Shown: positions 35,362-45,800 of the stretch, piece by piece
Numbering within the stretch: position 1 is the first letter of the stretch
How the letters are laid out: the number at the start of each line of letters is the position of its first letter
Made by a program: the position numbers and the translations under genes
Notes under the pieces: generated by a model
Databases searched by the model: none
What the model was told of the DNA's origin: nothing
Seen by the model: only the letters and a program-made list of their open reading frames with translations
NCBI RefSeq assembly: GCF_004307425.1
Contig: NZ_SEWZ01000002.1
Coordinates: forward strand, 190,935-254,934
Reading direction: 5' to 3'
DNA: 64,000 bases
Source of the DNA: Aquirufa antheringensis
GTDB taxonomy: Bacteria > Bacteroidota > Bacteroidia > Cytophagales > Spirosomataceae

Positions 35362-35428
35362 GATTAGAGATAATAGAGTAGAGAGTAGAGATCTAAAGCA
35401 TAAAGCACAAAGAATAAAGATTGTTACG

Positions 35429-35456
35429 GAGGCTTCCGAAAGGGGGCCTCTTTTTT
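35429..35456 (+). terminator. Rho-independent terminator after the aldo/keto reductase gene
   Basis: GAGGCTTCC-GAAA-GGGGGCCTC followed by six T: a 9-bp stem (two G-U pairs) with a GAAA tetraloop. It lies 68 bp after the stop, and a word of the form AAAGCACAAAGAATAAAG sits between. It separates this operon from the restriction-modification operon. Confidence 0.88.
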
Positions 35457-35626
35457 AGTATCTAGGAAATACTAAAGTGATTCGAAACCTACAAAATATT
35501 TATTTAAAGGATTAACTACACTCTTGTCACAGAATTACTTGTTTTATTACTTTTAGGATTCTATTTCTTGTTGATTTTTTCGCTATTTTGTACTCAATTG
35601 TACCCAGAGAACCGAATTATTAATCA

Positions 35627-37345
35627 ATGAAAAACGTTAAAGAATCTGCCAACTTTATTTGGTCTATTGCCGATCTACTTCGTGGTGATTATAAGCAAAG
35701 TGACTACGGCAAAATCATACTGCCATTAACCGTTATTAGACGTTTGGATTGTGTTCTTCAAAGCACAAAGGAGGATGTATTGAAAAAATACGAACACCTC
35801 AAAACCACGAATGTTGAAAATGTTGATCCGATATTAAATAAAACTGCCGGATTGAAATTCCACAATAAAAGTCTTTTCGATTTTGATAAGCTAATTGCAG
35901 ACCCCAATAACATCGCCGCAAATCTTCGCAATTACATTAATGGATTTTCAGAAGACGCGCGGGAAATCATCGAACAGTTTGAATTTGAGAATCAAATAAA
36001 TAAAATGGATGAGGCTAATCTCTTGTTTATGGTTGTAAAACGATTCCAAGAAGTTGATCTTCATCCGGATCGGATTTCGAGCATGGAAATGGGGTACATG
36101 TTTGAAGAGCTTATTCGGAAATTTGCTGAAATATCGAATGAAACTGCCGGAGAGCACTTTACTCCTAGAGAGGTTATAAAATTGATGGTTAATATTTTGT
36201 TCCTAAATGACCGGGATATTTTAACCAAAAAGGGAATTACTAAAACTATCTATGATTGTTGTGCTGGCACAGGTGGTATGCTTTCTGTTGCAGAGGAATA
36301 TTTACACGAATTAAATCCAGACGCCCGCTTGGAAGTATTTGGTCAAGAATTAAATCCTGAGTCTTATGCCATTTGTAAATCAGATTTATTAATCAAGGGA
36401 CAAAATGCATCCAACATTAAGAAAGGCAATAGCATTTCAGAGGATCAGTTATCCCACGAGAAATTCGATTACTTGATTACAAATCCTCCATTCGGTGTGA
36501 AGTGGGAGAAGTTTGGTAAGAAAGTCAAAGATGAGCATGAATCCTTAGGCCATGGAGGTAGATTTGGAGCAGGATTGCCCTCCGTAAGTGATGGCTCCTT
36601 TTTATTTTTAATGCATTTAATGAGTAAGATGAAGCCAGAAGGCTCGCGTCTTGCTATTGTTTTTAATGGTTCTCCCCTCTTTTCAGGATCCCCAAGTAAA
36701 ACAAAGAATGAAAGCAGCATCCGTCAATGGATCATTGAAAATGATTTATTAGAAGCTGTGATTGCTTTGCCAAATCAGCTATTTTACAATACAGGCATTT
36801 CCACCTATATCTGGGTCATATCAAATCATAAGCCGGAGAATCGCAAAGGGAAAGTTCAGCTTATTAATGGCGTCGATTTCTTCAAGAAGATGAGTAAATC
36901 ATTAGGCGACAAGCGAAATGAATTGTCTGATGATCATATTGCAGAAATCACCCGAATCTATGGTGAATTTATCGAAGGAGAGTTCTCCAAAGTATTTGAG
37001 AACAAAGCGTTTGGCTATTCCAAAGTAACCGTAGAGAGACCTGAAAGAAATGAGAAAGGCGAGATTTTGAAAGACAAAAAAGGAGCCCCGAAGCCAGATT
37101 CATCCTTACGAGATACTGAGAATATTTCATTGCTAATGGATATCCAAGAATATATGAAAAAGGAGGTTTTACCTCATGTTCCGGATGCCTGGATTGACGA
37201 AAGCAAAACTGCAATAGGGTATGAAATTAACTTCACCAAATTCTTCTATCAGTATAAGCCTCTTCGTTCGTTGGAAGAAATTCGCGCTGATATTTTAGCA
37301 TTAGAGCAAGAGACAGATGGGTTGTTAAGACAAGTTATCGTATAA
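35627..37345 (+). CDS. hsdM: Type I restriction-modification DNA methyltransferase subunit (HsdM)
   Basis: A 572-residue N6-adenine methyltransferase. The N-terminal HsdM helical domain (residues 5-130) is followed by the SAM fold: FTPREVIKLMVNIL near 178, CCAGTGGM near 211-218 (motif I) and NPPFGVKW near 284 (motif IV). The C-terminal part binds HsdS. With HsdS it modifies adenines in a split recognition site, and with HsdR it forms the restriction complex. It is the first gene of a six-gene operon whose members are 18 bp apart or closer. The island is AT-richer than its surroundings, which suggests horizontal gain. The 170 bp before it are AT-rich and probably hold the promoter. Confidence 0.96.
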   Translation: MKNVKESANFIWSIADLLRGDYKQSDYGKIILPLTVIRRLDCVLQSTKEDVLKKYEHLKTTNVENVDPILNKTAGLKFHNKSLFDFDKLIADPNNIAANLRNYINGFSEDAREIIEQFEFENQINKMDEANLLFMVVKRFQEVDLHPDRISSMEMGYMFEELIRKFAEISNETAGEHFTPREVIKLMVNILFLNDRDILTKKGITKTIYDCCAGTGGMLSVAEEYLHELNPDARLEVFGQELNPESYAICKSDLLIKGQNASNIKKGNSISEDQLSHEKFDYLITNPPFGVKWEKFGKKVKDEHESLGHGGRFGAGLPSVSDGSFLFLMHLMSKMKPEGSRLAIVFNGSPLFSGSPSKTKNESSIRQWIIENDLLEAVIALPNQLFYNTGISTYIWVISNHKPENRKGKVQLINGVDFFKKMSKSLGDKRNELSDDHIAEITRIYGEFIEGEFSKVFENKAFGYSKVTVERPERNEKGEILKDKKGAPKPDSSLRDTENISLLMDIQEYMKKEVLPHVPDAWIDESKTAIGYEINFTKFFYQYKPLRSLEEIRADILALEQETDGLLRQVIV

Positions 37346-37348
37346 AAA

Positions 37349-38617
37349 ATGAAGAAATACGATAGCTATAAGGATTCAGGGATTGAGTGGATTGGGGAGA
37401 TTCCATTACATTGGCAAATTAAACGAGTTAAGCACACTACCTATGTAAAAGGCAGAATCGGTTGGCAGGGCATGCGTTCCGATGAATTTCTTCAATCTTC
37501 AGATAGTTATGTTGTTACAGGAACTGACTTTGAAAAAGGGCGAGTGAAATGGGAAACATGTTATCAAGTTCCGATGGAGCGTTATGAAGAAGACCCATTT
37601 ATACAACTACGAAATGGGGATTTATTAATCACTAAAGACGGTACAATAGGGAAAGTAGCTGTTGTTAAGGATATTCCAAAAATTGCAACATTAAATAGTG
37701 GGGTATTTCTTACTAGACCAATAGATGATTCTTATGTCCCAGAATTTATGTTTTGGATTCTTTATTCTGACGTTTTCAAAACTTTTTATGATTACAATAA
37801 ATCGGGTTCGACCATTCAACATTTATATCAAAATGTATTCAATGAATTTAAGTTCCCCTTACCAAGCATAAATGAACAAACTACCATCGCCAATTATCTC
37901 GATCAAAAAACCCGTCAAATTGACAACTTAATTGCCAAGAAAGAAGCTTTGACTCAATTGCTAGAAGAAGAACGAACTGTCGTTGTAAACAATGCGGTAA
38001 CCAAGGGTCTTGATACGAAAGTTCCAATGAAGGATTCGGGTATTGAATGGTTAGGAGATATCCCAGAGCATTGGAAGGTGAAGAAAATAAAGTTTATTGC
38101 AATATTGAAGAGTGGTGAAAATATTACATCAGAGAGCATCAAAGAAGTAGGTGATTATCCTGTTTATGGTGGAAATGGATTAAGAGGATTTTATTCTGAA
38201 TTTACAAATGATGGAGATTACATATTAATTGGCAGACAAGGTGCACTTTGCGGAAATATTAAATATGCCAGAAATCGATTTTGGGCTTCTGAACATGCTA
38301 TCGTATGCTATTTGGAGCCTGATAATAATTGGCTTTGGTTTGGTAAACTTCTAGAATCAATGAATTTGAATCAATACAATCAATCGGCTGCTCAGCCAGG
38401 ATTAGCAGTTGGTGTTATAAAAAATCTTTCTATTCCTTTCCCAAGTATTGAGTATCAGAATGAAATTGTAGAATTCATTATTGATTATGAGAAAAAAACA
38501 AATGAAATAGTTGAGAAGACTAAAAATGAAATTGGATTGTTAAAAGAATATAAAATCGCCTTAATCAGTGAGGTGGTTACAGGTAAGGTGAATGTAAGAG
38601 ATGAAAATTTGAATTGA
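37349..38617 (+). CDS. hsdS: Type I restriction-modification specificity subunit (HsdS)
   Basis: A 422-residue specificity subunit with two target-recognition domains. Each is introduced by the same phrase: DSGIEWIGEIPLHW at about residue 8 and DSGIEWLGDIPEHW at about 229. Conserved helical spacers follow (INEQTTIANYLDQKTRQIDNLI near 175, and the EYQNEIVEFI region near 370). The two domains recognise the two halves of a bipartite DNA site. No second hsdS, recombinase or inverted repeat for phase variation was seen. It lies 3 bp after hsdM and 1 bp before the next gene. Confidence 0.95.
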   Translation: MKKYDSYKDSGIEWIGEIPLHWQIKRVKHTTYVKGRIGWQGMRSDEFLQSSDSYVVTGTDFEKGRVKWETCYQVPMERYEEDPFIQLRNGDLLITKDGTIGKVAVVKDIPKIATLNSGVFLTRPIDDSYVPEFMFWILYSDVFKTFYDYNKSGSTIQHLYQNVFNEFKFPLPSINEQTTIANYLDQKTRQIDNLIAKKEALTQLLEEERTVVVNNAVTKGLDTKVPMKDSGIEWLGDIPEHWKVKKIKFIAILKSGENITSESIKEVGDYPVYGGNGLRGFYSEFTNDGDYILIGRQGALCGNIKYARNRFWASEHAIVCYLEPDNNWLWFGKLLESMNLNQYNQSAAQPGLAVGVIKNLSIPFPSIEYQNEIVEFIIDYEKKTNEIVEKTKNEIGLLKEYKIALISEVVTGKVNVRDENLN

Positions 38618-38618
38618 G

Positions 38619-39182
38619 ATGATTACAGCAAAAAATGCTATTGATACTCTACAAAAGAGATATAATGAATTAATAAATATCCATGATGCACAAAGGTTCA
38701 ATGAATGGAAAATTAAAACATTGCAAACCCTAGGCCATATTTATGGAGCAGATCATAACAGCTATTCAGCCCTAAAGAATATCAATAGTTTTTCCTATTC
38801 GGACAGAACTATAAACGCGATACGAGAAGCGACTGAATTAATTAAAGGTTTAATTGAGGACCTGGACAACCTTGGATTACCAATTATTTTTAACAATAAC
38901 ACGCCGAATGTAAACTTAAACATCAGCCAACAAAATACTCAACTTCAAACTACGAACATTTCAATAAATCTAGATATACTTATTGACATATTAAAAGATG
39001 AATTGAAGGGAAGTCAAATAAAAGAATTGAAAGCTATAATAGAATCAAATGAATCTCTGGAAGAAAAGAAAAAATCATTTTTTGATAAAATAAAATCCTT
39101 TGGTGCAGATATTGCATCTAACGTTTTAGCCAATTTATTAACCAACCCAAATATTTATGAGCAAATTTTGCTCCATCTGTAG
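38619..39182 (+). CDS. Unknown protein within the type I RM operon
   Basis: A 187-residue protein that I do not recognise. The N-terminal half is helical, with a phrase FNEWKIKTLQTLGHIYGADH at about 27-46; a W..KT...L..I(F/Y)G pattern is also seen at the start of some abortive-infection-type and effector-adaptor proteins (inference from memory). A Q/N/T-rich linker lies near 105-125. A C-terminal helix-rich tail ends in a hydrophobic stretch (IASNVLANLLTNPNIYEQILL). It starts 1 bp after hsdS. The tight spacing suggests a role linked to the RM system or to its GmrSD-like neighbour, but the function is not known. Confidence 0.75.
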   Translation: MITAKNAIDTLQKRYNELINIHDAQRFNEWKIKTLQTLGHIYGADHNSYSALKNINSFSYSDRTINAIREATELIKGLIEDLDNLGLPIIFNNNTPNVNLNISQQNTQLQTTNISINLDILIDILKDELKGSQIKELKAIIESNESLEEKKKSFFDKIKSFGADIASNVLANLLTNPNIYEQILLHL

Positions 39183-39199
39183 GATTAGAAAATTTTAAA

Positions 39200-41020
39200 A
39201 TGAAAAAAATACTCGGCGCACCTAAAAGTATAAGAGAGCTTTTTACTGGGGTTAAATACAGTATCCATTATTATCAAAGGGAATATCAATGGCAGCGAAA
39301 GCAAGTTGAAGAGCTGATTGAGGATTTAACTGGAGAATTTCTAGAATATTATTCTGAAACACATGAACGTAATGAAGTAGAGAAGTACGGGCATTACTTT
39401 ATGGGTTCAGTGGTTTTAACAGAAGATGAAAATGCAATTATAGATGGACAACAAAGACTTACATCTTTAAGCTTAGTTCTTCTTTTCATTACCAAACATC
39501 TTCAAGACACTAATGATAGGGCGGAAATATTAAACTTGATTTATTCACAAAAATATGGCAAAACAACTTTCAATATTAATGTTGAAGAACGGACAAAGTG
39601 CCTAGAAGCAATTATTAATGACGAAGTTTTTGAGCCAGAAGGTCATCCCGAAAGTGTTCAAAATATTTGGCATAGATATAATGACATAATTGAATTAATG
39701 ATTGATGCCATCCCAGAAGGAGCGTTACCATTTTTTAAAGATTGGCTTATAGATAATGTTCAATTTATAAAAATTGTTGCACAGACCGAACAAGACGCAC
39801 ACAAAATATTTGTCTCAATGAATGATCGCGGTCTTAGTCTTACCGCGACAGAGATGCTAAAGGGCTATTTATTGTCAGAAATTGCGGAAAATGAGGATCG
39901 ACAAAAGGCAAATGAATTGTGGAAAGCAAAAATGCTTGACCTGAAAGCATTAGGCAAAGAACAAGAAAGTGATTGCATCAAAACTTGGTTAAGGTCACAG
40001 TATGGGGAAACAATTCGGGAACGGAAAAAGAACGCAACACCTGGCGATTTTGATATTATAGGAACAGCTTTTCATAAATGGCTTCGGGAAAATGCTAATA
40101 CAATTGGATTAAAAAAATCTGTTGATTACAGTGACTTAGTTCAAAAAGAGTTCATCCTATTTTCCAATACATACATCAGAATATCTGAATATTCGACAAA
40201 GTTGACAGAAGGGTTTGAATACATTTTTTACAATGCTGACAGGAACTTCACATTACAACCCTTGTTGTTATTAGCCAGCTTAGATAAAAATGATACAAAA
40301 GAAATTATTGATGCTAAACTTAGAATAGTTTCCTGCTTTTTAGATCAATATATTTCAATTAGAATCTTCAATTTTAAAACATTAGATTACTCAGCGATGA
40401 CGTATACAATGTTTATGCTTGCAAAGAAAATAAGACGAAAAGATAGCACTCAATTAGTTTGGATTTTGACTGAGGAAATAGCAATTATGGAGTATAACTT
40501 AGGCGGTATTGAACAGTTTCATTTGAGTGGATGGACTAAACGATATATGCTTCATCAACTTGCTAGGATAACTCATTTTGTAGAATCTCAGAGCGGGAGA
40601 GATACTAAATTTGATGTTTATGTAAATCGGAACATTAAAAATCCTTATGATATAGAACATATTTGGGTAGACCACTACGAAAGGTATTCCGAAGAGTTTG
40701 AATCAGAAGAGGAATTCCAAAGAACCAGAAATATGCTAGGCGATTTAGTACTATTACCACAAGATATAAATAGGAGTCTAAATGATACGACATATGCGAA
40801 AAAGCTACCAAAGTATTTTGGACAAAATTTATTAGCGTCATCATTAAATGAAAATTGCTACGAAAACAATCCCAATTTTTTACGATTTGCAGCGAACTAT
40901 AAACTTAACTTTAAACCAAATACCGATTTTACTAAGGAATCAATCAAAGAACGGCAAAAGCTATATTTAGACATTTCCAAAGCAATTTGGAATGTTGAAA
41001 ACTTGAAAAGCTATTTATAA
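39200..41020 (+). CDS. DUF262 and DUF1524 (GmrSD-like) nuclease candidate
   Basis: A 606-residue protein. The N-terminal DUF262 domain (residues about 8-230) shows YQREYQW at 25-31 and the hallmark DGQQRLTSL at 82-90, which resembles a ParB-like nucleotide-handling site. The C-terminal DUF1524 domain has an HNH-type core: IEHIW near 483 and GDLVLLPQDINRSLND near 515. GmrS/GmrD fused proteins of this build are type IV restriction enzymes against modified phage DNA; others are parts of BREX/DISARM-like islands. It sits between hsdS and hsdR in one operon, 17 bp after the unknown gene, so it may extend defence to modified phage DNA (inference). Confidence 0.88.
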   Translation: MKKILGAPKSIRELFTGVKYSIHYYQREYQWQRKQVEELIEDLTGEFLEYYSETHERNEVEKYGHYFMGSVVLTEDENAIIDGQQRLTSLSLVLLFITKHLQDTNDRAEILNLIYSQKYGKTTFNINVEERTKCLEAIINDEVFEPEGHPESVQNIWHRYNDIIELMIDAIPEGALPFFKDWLIDNVQFIKIVAQTEQDAHKIFVSMNDRGLSLTATEMLKGYLLSEIAENEDRQKANELWKAKMLDLKALGKEQESDCIKTWLRSQYGETIRERKKNATPGDFDIIGTAFHKWLRENANTIGLKKSVDYSDLVQKEFILFSNTYIRISEYSTKLTEGFEYIFYNADRNFTLQPLLLLASLDKNDTKEIIDAKLRIVSCFLDQYISIRIFNFKTLDYSAMTYTMFMLAKKIRRKDSTQLVWILTEEIAIMEYNLGGIEQFHLSGWTKRYMLHQLARITHFVESQSGRDTKFDVYVNRNIKNPYDIEHIWVDHYERYSEEFESEEEFQRTRNMLGDLVLLPQDINRSLNDTTYAKKLPKYFGQNLLASSLNENCYENNPNFLRFAANYKLNFKPNTDFTKESIKERQKLYLDISKAIWNVENLKSYL

Positions 41021-41038
41021 CAGCATAATACAATAATA

Positions 41039-42817
41039 ATGAGCATCCCCATTAACATAGAATCTCTTCTTTCAGGTAAAATTGTTGAAGGCTCGCGCAT
41101 GGAATTCAAAAAAGGCTGGAACCCCAAACCTATTATGAGAACCATTTGCGCGTTTGCGAATGATTTTGATAATGAAGGAAGTGGCTATGTGATTGTTGGG
41201 GTAGATGAAGAAAATGGCATTCCAATACGGCCTGTTGACGGATTTGATCCTACTCATTTAGAAAAGGTGGAGCAGGATTTAGTGAAGTTTTGTAACCAAA
41301 TTCATCCATCCTATTTCCCTAGACCATCTCTTGAAGAAATTGATGGCAAAAATGTATTAGTATTGTGGGTCCCAGCTGGAGCAAATAGGCCATACAAAGT
41401 TCCAGATGATGTTCTTGCAACTCATAAAACACTGAATTACCGTATTCGATTTCGTTCAAGTTCTATTATCCCAAATAAAGAGCAAGAAGCAGAATTAATT
41501 CAGTTAACCGCGCAGATTCCATTCGATGATCGCGTGAATACTTCAGCTTCAATTGAGGATTTAAGCAAGCATCTTATGCGTACACATTTGGCAGAAATCA
41601 ATAGTAAGCTATATGCTGAAAGCGAAGAGATGTCATTATCGGAGCTGGCTAATGCAATGAATTTAGTCCAAGGTGCGGCAGAACATCTGTTCCCCAAAAA
41701 CATTGGATTATTAATGTTTGGCAAAAATCCTCAAAAATATTTTAAAGGGGCAATTATTGAAGTAGTTGAATTTCCCGAAGGTCTGACAAATCCGTTTACG
41801 GAAAAGATTTTTGAAGGTACGATTCAAAAGCAGCTAATTGACGTGCTTTCCTATATCAAATCAAATGTAATTAAAACAAGGGTCATCAAATATAAAGACC
41901 GCGAAAAATCAGATCGCTTTGAGAATTATCCTTATGCTGCCATTGAAGAAGCAATGGCAAATGCGGTCTATCATCGAAATTATGAGTTACTTGATTCCAT
42001 TGAAGTGCGAATTATGGCTCATTCTATTGAAATCATAAGTTATAACGGTGTTGATTCTTCTATTAAACAAGCTGAATTTGATGCAGGTCGCGTTAGAGCA
42101 AGGCGTTATCGAAATCGCCGAGTTGGAGAGTTTTTAAAAGAATTACAATTAACCGAGGGTCGAGGAACAGGGATCCCCACCATTGTTAAGGCATTAGATG
42201 AGAATGGTTCTCCCGCTGCAAAGTTTGACACGAATGAACCTGAACGAAGCCATTTTTTGATCGAAATTCCGATTCATTTTTCATTTATGGTAAATGAGGA
42301 AGGGGATGCTATCGACCAAGTCACCGACCAAGTCATAGCGGGCATTAACTATCAAATAATCAGCAAATTAAACGAATTTGAACCCATACAAATTTCAACT
42401 CCCGCTATGTCTACCGACCAAGTCTCCGACCAAGTTGATGAGACTAAAAAGATGTCGTTCATTATTCATACCGACGCCCTTCTAGATCGTATTAAAAAGC
42501 TTCAGGAATTTGGTTCCCCTAAACCTAGCCCAGAGGTGGTCAAAAAATATACAGAATCAGCCATTGCAATAACAGAAGAGCAATGGAAAATTTTACAGTT
42601 TAGCGTATTTCCTAAATCTAACAAAGAGATACAGGAGGAGGCGCTTAACCTAAAAAATCACACAGACAACTTCAGAAACCACGTAGAACCTCTTTTAAAT
42701 AAAGGCTATATAGCAAGAACAATCCCTAATAAACCTACAAGTAGCAGTCAAAAATATTTTACAACAGAGAAAGGTAAAATAGTAGCAAACATTCGAAATG
42801 AATTAATGAAAGAATAA
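41039..42817 (+). CDS. AlbA_2 / HATPase_c_4 (RecG-like) ATP-binding regulator
   Basis: A 592-residue protein. Residues about 8-140 are an AlbA_2 (Schlafen-like) nucleic-acid-binding domain (EGSRMEFKKGWNPKPIMRTI, GYVIVGVDEENG). About 270-410 hold a GHKL ATPase-like domain with EEAMANAVYHRNYE (N box) and GRGTGIPTIVKAL (G box). Two linker motifs, DQVTDQV near 427 and DQVSDQV near 461, are typical of this family. A winged-helix tail follows (about 500-592). Members occur in defence islands and are called RNA-binding or RecG-like regulators. The stop overlaps the hsdR start (TAATG), so the two are co-translated. Confidence 0.87.
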   Translation: MSIPINIESLLSGKIVEGSRMEFKKGWNPKPIMRTICAFANDFDNEGSGYVIVGVDEENGIPIRPVDGFDPTHLEKVEQDLVKFCNQIHPSYFPRPSLEEIDGKNVLVLWVPAGANRPYKVPDDVLATHKTLNYRIRFRSSSIIPNKEQEAELIQLTAQIPFDDRVNTSASIEDLSKHLMRTHLAEINSKLYAESEEMSLSELANAMNLVQGAAEHLFPKNIGLLMFGKNPQKYFKGAIIEVVEFPEGLTNPFTEKIFEGTIQKQLIDVLSYIKSNVIKTRVIKYKDREKSDRFENYPYAAIEEAMANAVYHRNYELLDSIEVRIMAHSIEIISYNGVDSSIKQAEFDAGRVRARRYRNRRVGEFLKELQLTEGRGTGIPTIVKALDENGSPAAKFDTNEPERSHFLIEIPIHFSFMVNEEGDAIDQVTDQVIAGINYQIISKLNEFEPIQISTPAMSTDQVSDQVDETKKMSFIIHTDALLDRIKKLQEFGSPKPSPEVVKKYTESAIAITEEQWKILQFSVFPKSNKEIQEEALNLKNHTDNFRNHVEPLLNKGYIARTIPNKPTSSSQKYFTTEKGKIVANIRNELMKE

Positions 42818-45800
42818 TGGCGAAAGGAATCCATACTGAATTAACTTTTGAACAAGCAATCGAGGCATTCTTACTGGAGCAAGGTGGCTACGTGAAAGGA
42901 AATTCTTCTGATTTTGATGTAAAACAAGGATTATTCCCTTTGTATATCACTGACTTTTTAAAGCTCTCTCAACCGAAAGCTTGGGCAAAAATTGAATCCA
43001 TTCATAAGGACGAAGCAGAGAAAAAAGTAATTCTTCGCCTTGTTAAAGAAATTGATTTACGAGGAGCACTTGATGTTATCCGCAAGGGCTTCACAGATTA
43101 TGGCGTGAAATTTCAGATGGCCTATTTTAAGCCTGAAAGTTCATTGAACCCGGAAGCCGAGGAACAATATAAGACGAATCACTTATCGGTCACAAGGCAG
43201 CTCTATTATGAACGTGATGGCAAGAACTCCTTAGATATGGTTCTTTCTTTAAATGGATTGCCCATCGCAACGATTGAACTCAAAAATCAGTTTTCTGGTC
43301 AAACGGTGGAAAATGCAAAAAAGCAATACGTATATGACCGAGAGCCTGGCGAGCCCATCTTCCAATTTAAGAAAAGAGCCCTTGTTCACTTTGCAGTAGA
43401 TACGGACGAAGCCTTTATGACGACGAAGTTAGATGGCAAAAAAACACGCTATTTACCTTTCAATTTAGGTTATCAAAATGGTGCAGGCAACCCTCCAAAT
43501 CCTACTGGATACCGAACCTCGTATTTGTGGGAACAGGTGTGGGCCCGAGATAGCTTTCTCGATATCATTGGTAAGTTTCTTCATTTAAGTGTCGAAGAAT
43601 TTGAATTAAATGGCGTAAAAAAGAAGAAAGAAGCTATTATTTTCCCCCGCTTCCATCAAATGCAAGTTGTCCGCAAAGTGACTTCTGACGCAAGACTGAA
43701 TGGTGCTGGCCATAATTACCTGATTCAACATTCCGCGGGTTCGGGGAAATCAAACTCGATTGCTTGGTTATCTTATCGACTTTCGAGCTTACACGACGAT
43801 TCCAATAATAGAATCTTCGATTCCGTAATTGTCATCACAGATCGAAAGGTTTTAGACTCTCAATTGCAACAGACCATTTTTCAGTTTGAACACAAAGATG
43901 GTGTCGTTCAAAAAATTGACAAGGATTCGACGCAACTAGCAACAGCTATTTCAACGGGTTCTAATATCATCATTACTACCCTTCAAAAGTTCCCTTTTAT
44001 TCTTGATAAGATTGGTGAAATTCCAGCAAGAAAATATGCCGTCATAATTGATGAAGCACATAGCTCACAAGGGGGTGAAGCCACTAAAAAAATGAAAGAG
44101 GTCTTGTCCGCAAAATCGTTAGAGGATGCAGAAAAGGACGAAGCTTATACTGGTTTAGAAGAAGATGCTGAGGATGAAATCAGAAAATCCATGTTAGCGA
44201 GAGGAAAGCAAACTAACTTGAGTTTTTTCGCTTTCACTGCGACGCCAAAGCCTAAAACGATTGAAGTTTTTGGAACAAAAAGCTCAAATGGGAAGCCTCA
44301 ACCATTCCATTTATACTCGATGAAACAAGCGATCGAAGAAGGCTTTATTCTCGATGTTTTGAAAAACTATACTACCTACAAAACGTACTTCAAGTTATCA
44401 AAGGAAATAGAAGAAGACCCTAAGGTTAACCGAAAAAAAGCGGCTCGAGCTATTGGTCGTTTTATGTCATTGCATCCACATAATTTAGCGCAGAAAACAG
44501 AAGTTATGGTGGAGCATTTTCGTCAAATCGTTGCGAAGAAAATTGGTGGAAAAGCAAAGGCAATGGTCGTTTCAAGTTCACGACTACACGCGGTAAGGTA
44601 TAAGGAAGAGTTTGATAAATATATAAAAGAAAAGGGGTACCAAGATGTAAAAACCATCGTCGCTTTTTCCGGAAAAGTAATTTATGCAAATGCTCCTGAA
44701 GGAGTCACAGAAGTAGAATTAAACGGATTTGCAGAAAAGGAACTCCCTAAGAAATTTGCTTCCGACGGGTATCAATTGCTTTTGGTAGCAGACAAATACC
44801 AAACCGGTTTTGACCAGCCTCTTTTACATACGATGTACGTGGATAAAAAATTATCAGGTGTAAAAGCGGTTCAGACTTTATCAAGATTAAATCGAATGTG
44901 TGCAGGAAAAAATGACACGTTTGTGTTAGACTTTGCAAATGAAACAGATGAAATTCTAGAGTCGTTTCAACCCTATTATGAACTGACTTCAATTCAAGAA
45001 AATTCAGATCCGAATTATTTGTATGACTTGAAAGCCGAGATCGAAAAAGCTCAAGTGATTTGGGAGTCAGAAGTGAATAACTTCTGCAACCTTTACTTTA
45101 AGTCAGCTAAGTCATTGACTGTTTCTGACCAAGGAAAATTAAATGCCTACATAGATCCAGCAGTTGAACGATTTAAGCAATTGCCAGAGGAGAATTCTGA
45201 TAAAAACACGGTAGGCACTGAAGTAACTCAAGAGGACTTTAAGAACACGCTGCAAAGTTTCAATCGGACCTATTCCTTTCTAACTCAGATCATGCCTTTT
45301 TCTGACGTTGACTTGGAGAAACTATTTACCTACACGAGATTTTTGTATAAAAAATTACCGCGGACTGCTCAAAATGATAAGTTTAAGCTTGGCGATGAAG
45401 TATCTTTAGAATATTACCGTTTGCAAAAAATCGCTGACCATAGTATCGTAATGGAAAGCCAAAATGTCTATGAATTAAGAGGAGGAGGAGATGCTGGTTT
45501 ACGATTATCCAAAGAAGATGAAGCAAATTTATCTGAAATCATCGAGGTACTAAACAAGAAATTCAAAACAGAGTTTAACACCGCGGATAAATTATTCTTT
45601 GATCAAATTGAAGAAGATATGGTCCTCGATCAAACGCTAATAGAACAGGCAAAAAACAATCCTATTGAGAACTTCAAATTCGGATTTGATGACGTGTTTA
45701 TGGATAAACTAATCAGCCGAATGGAGCAAAATCAAGATATCTTTGGAAAGATGATGGATGATAAAGATTTTGGAGGCTTAGTAAAAGGATATATGCTGAA

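Noticed and set aside
37349-38617. Phase-variable hsdS system
   Set aside because: Only one hsdS is present, with no partner fragment, recombinase gene or long inverted repeats around it.
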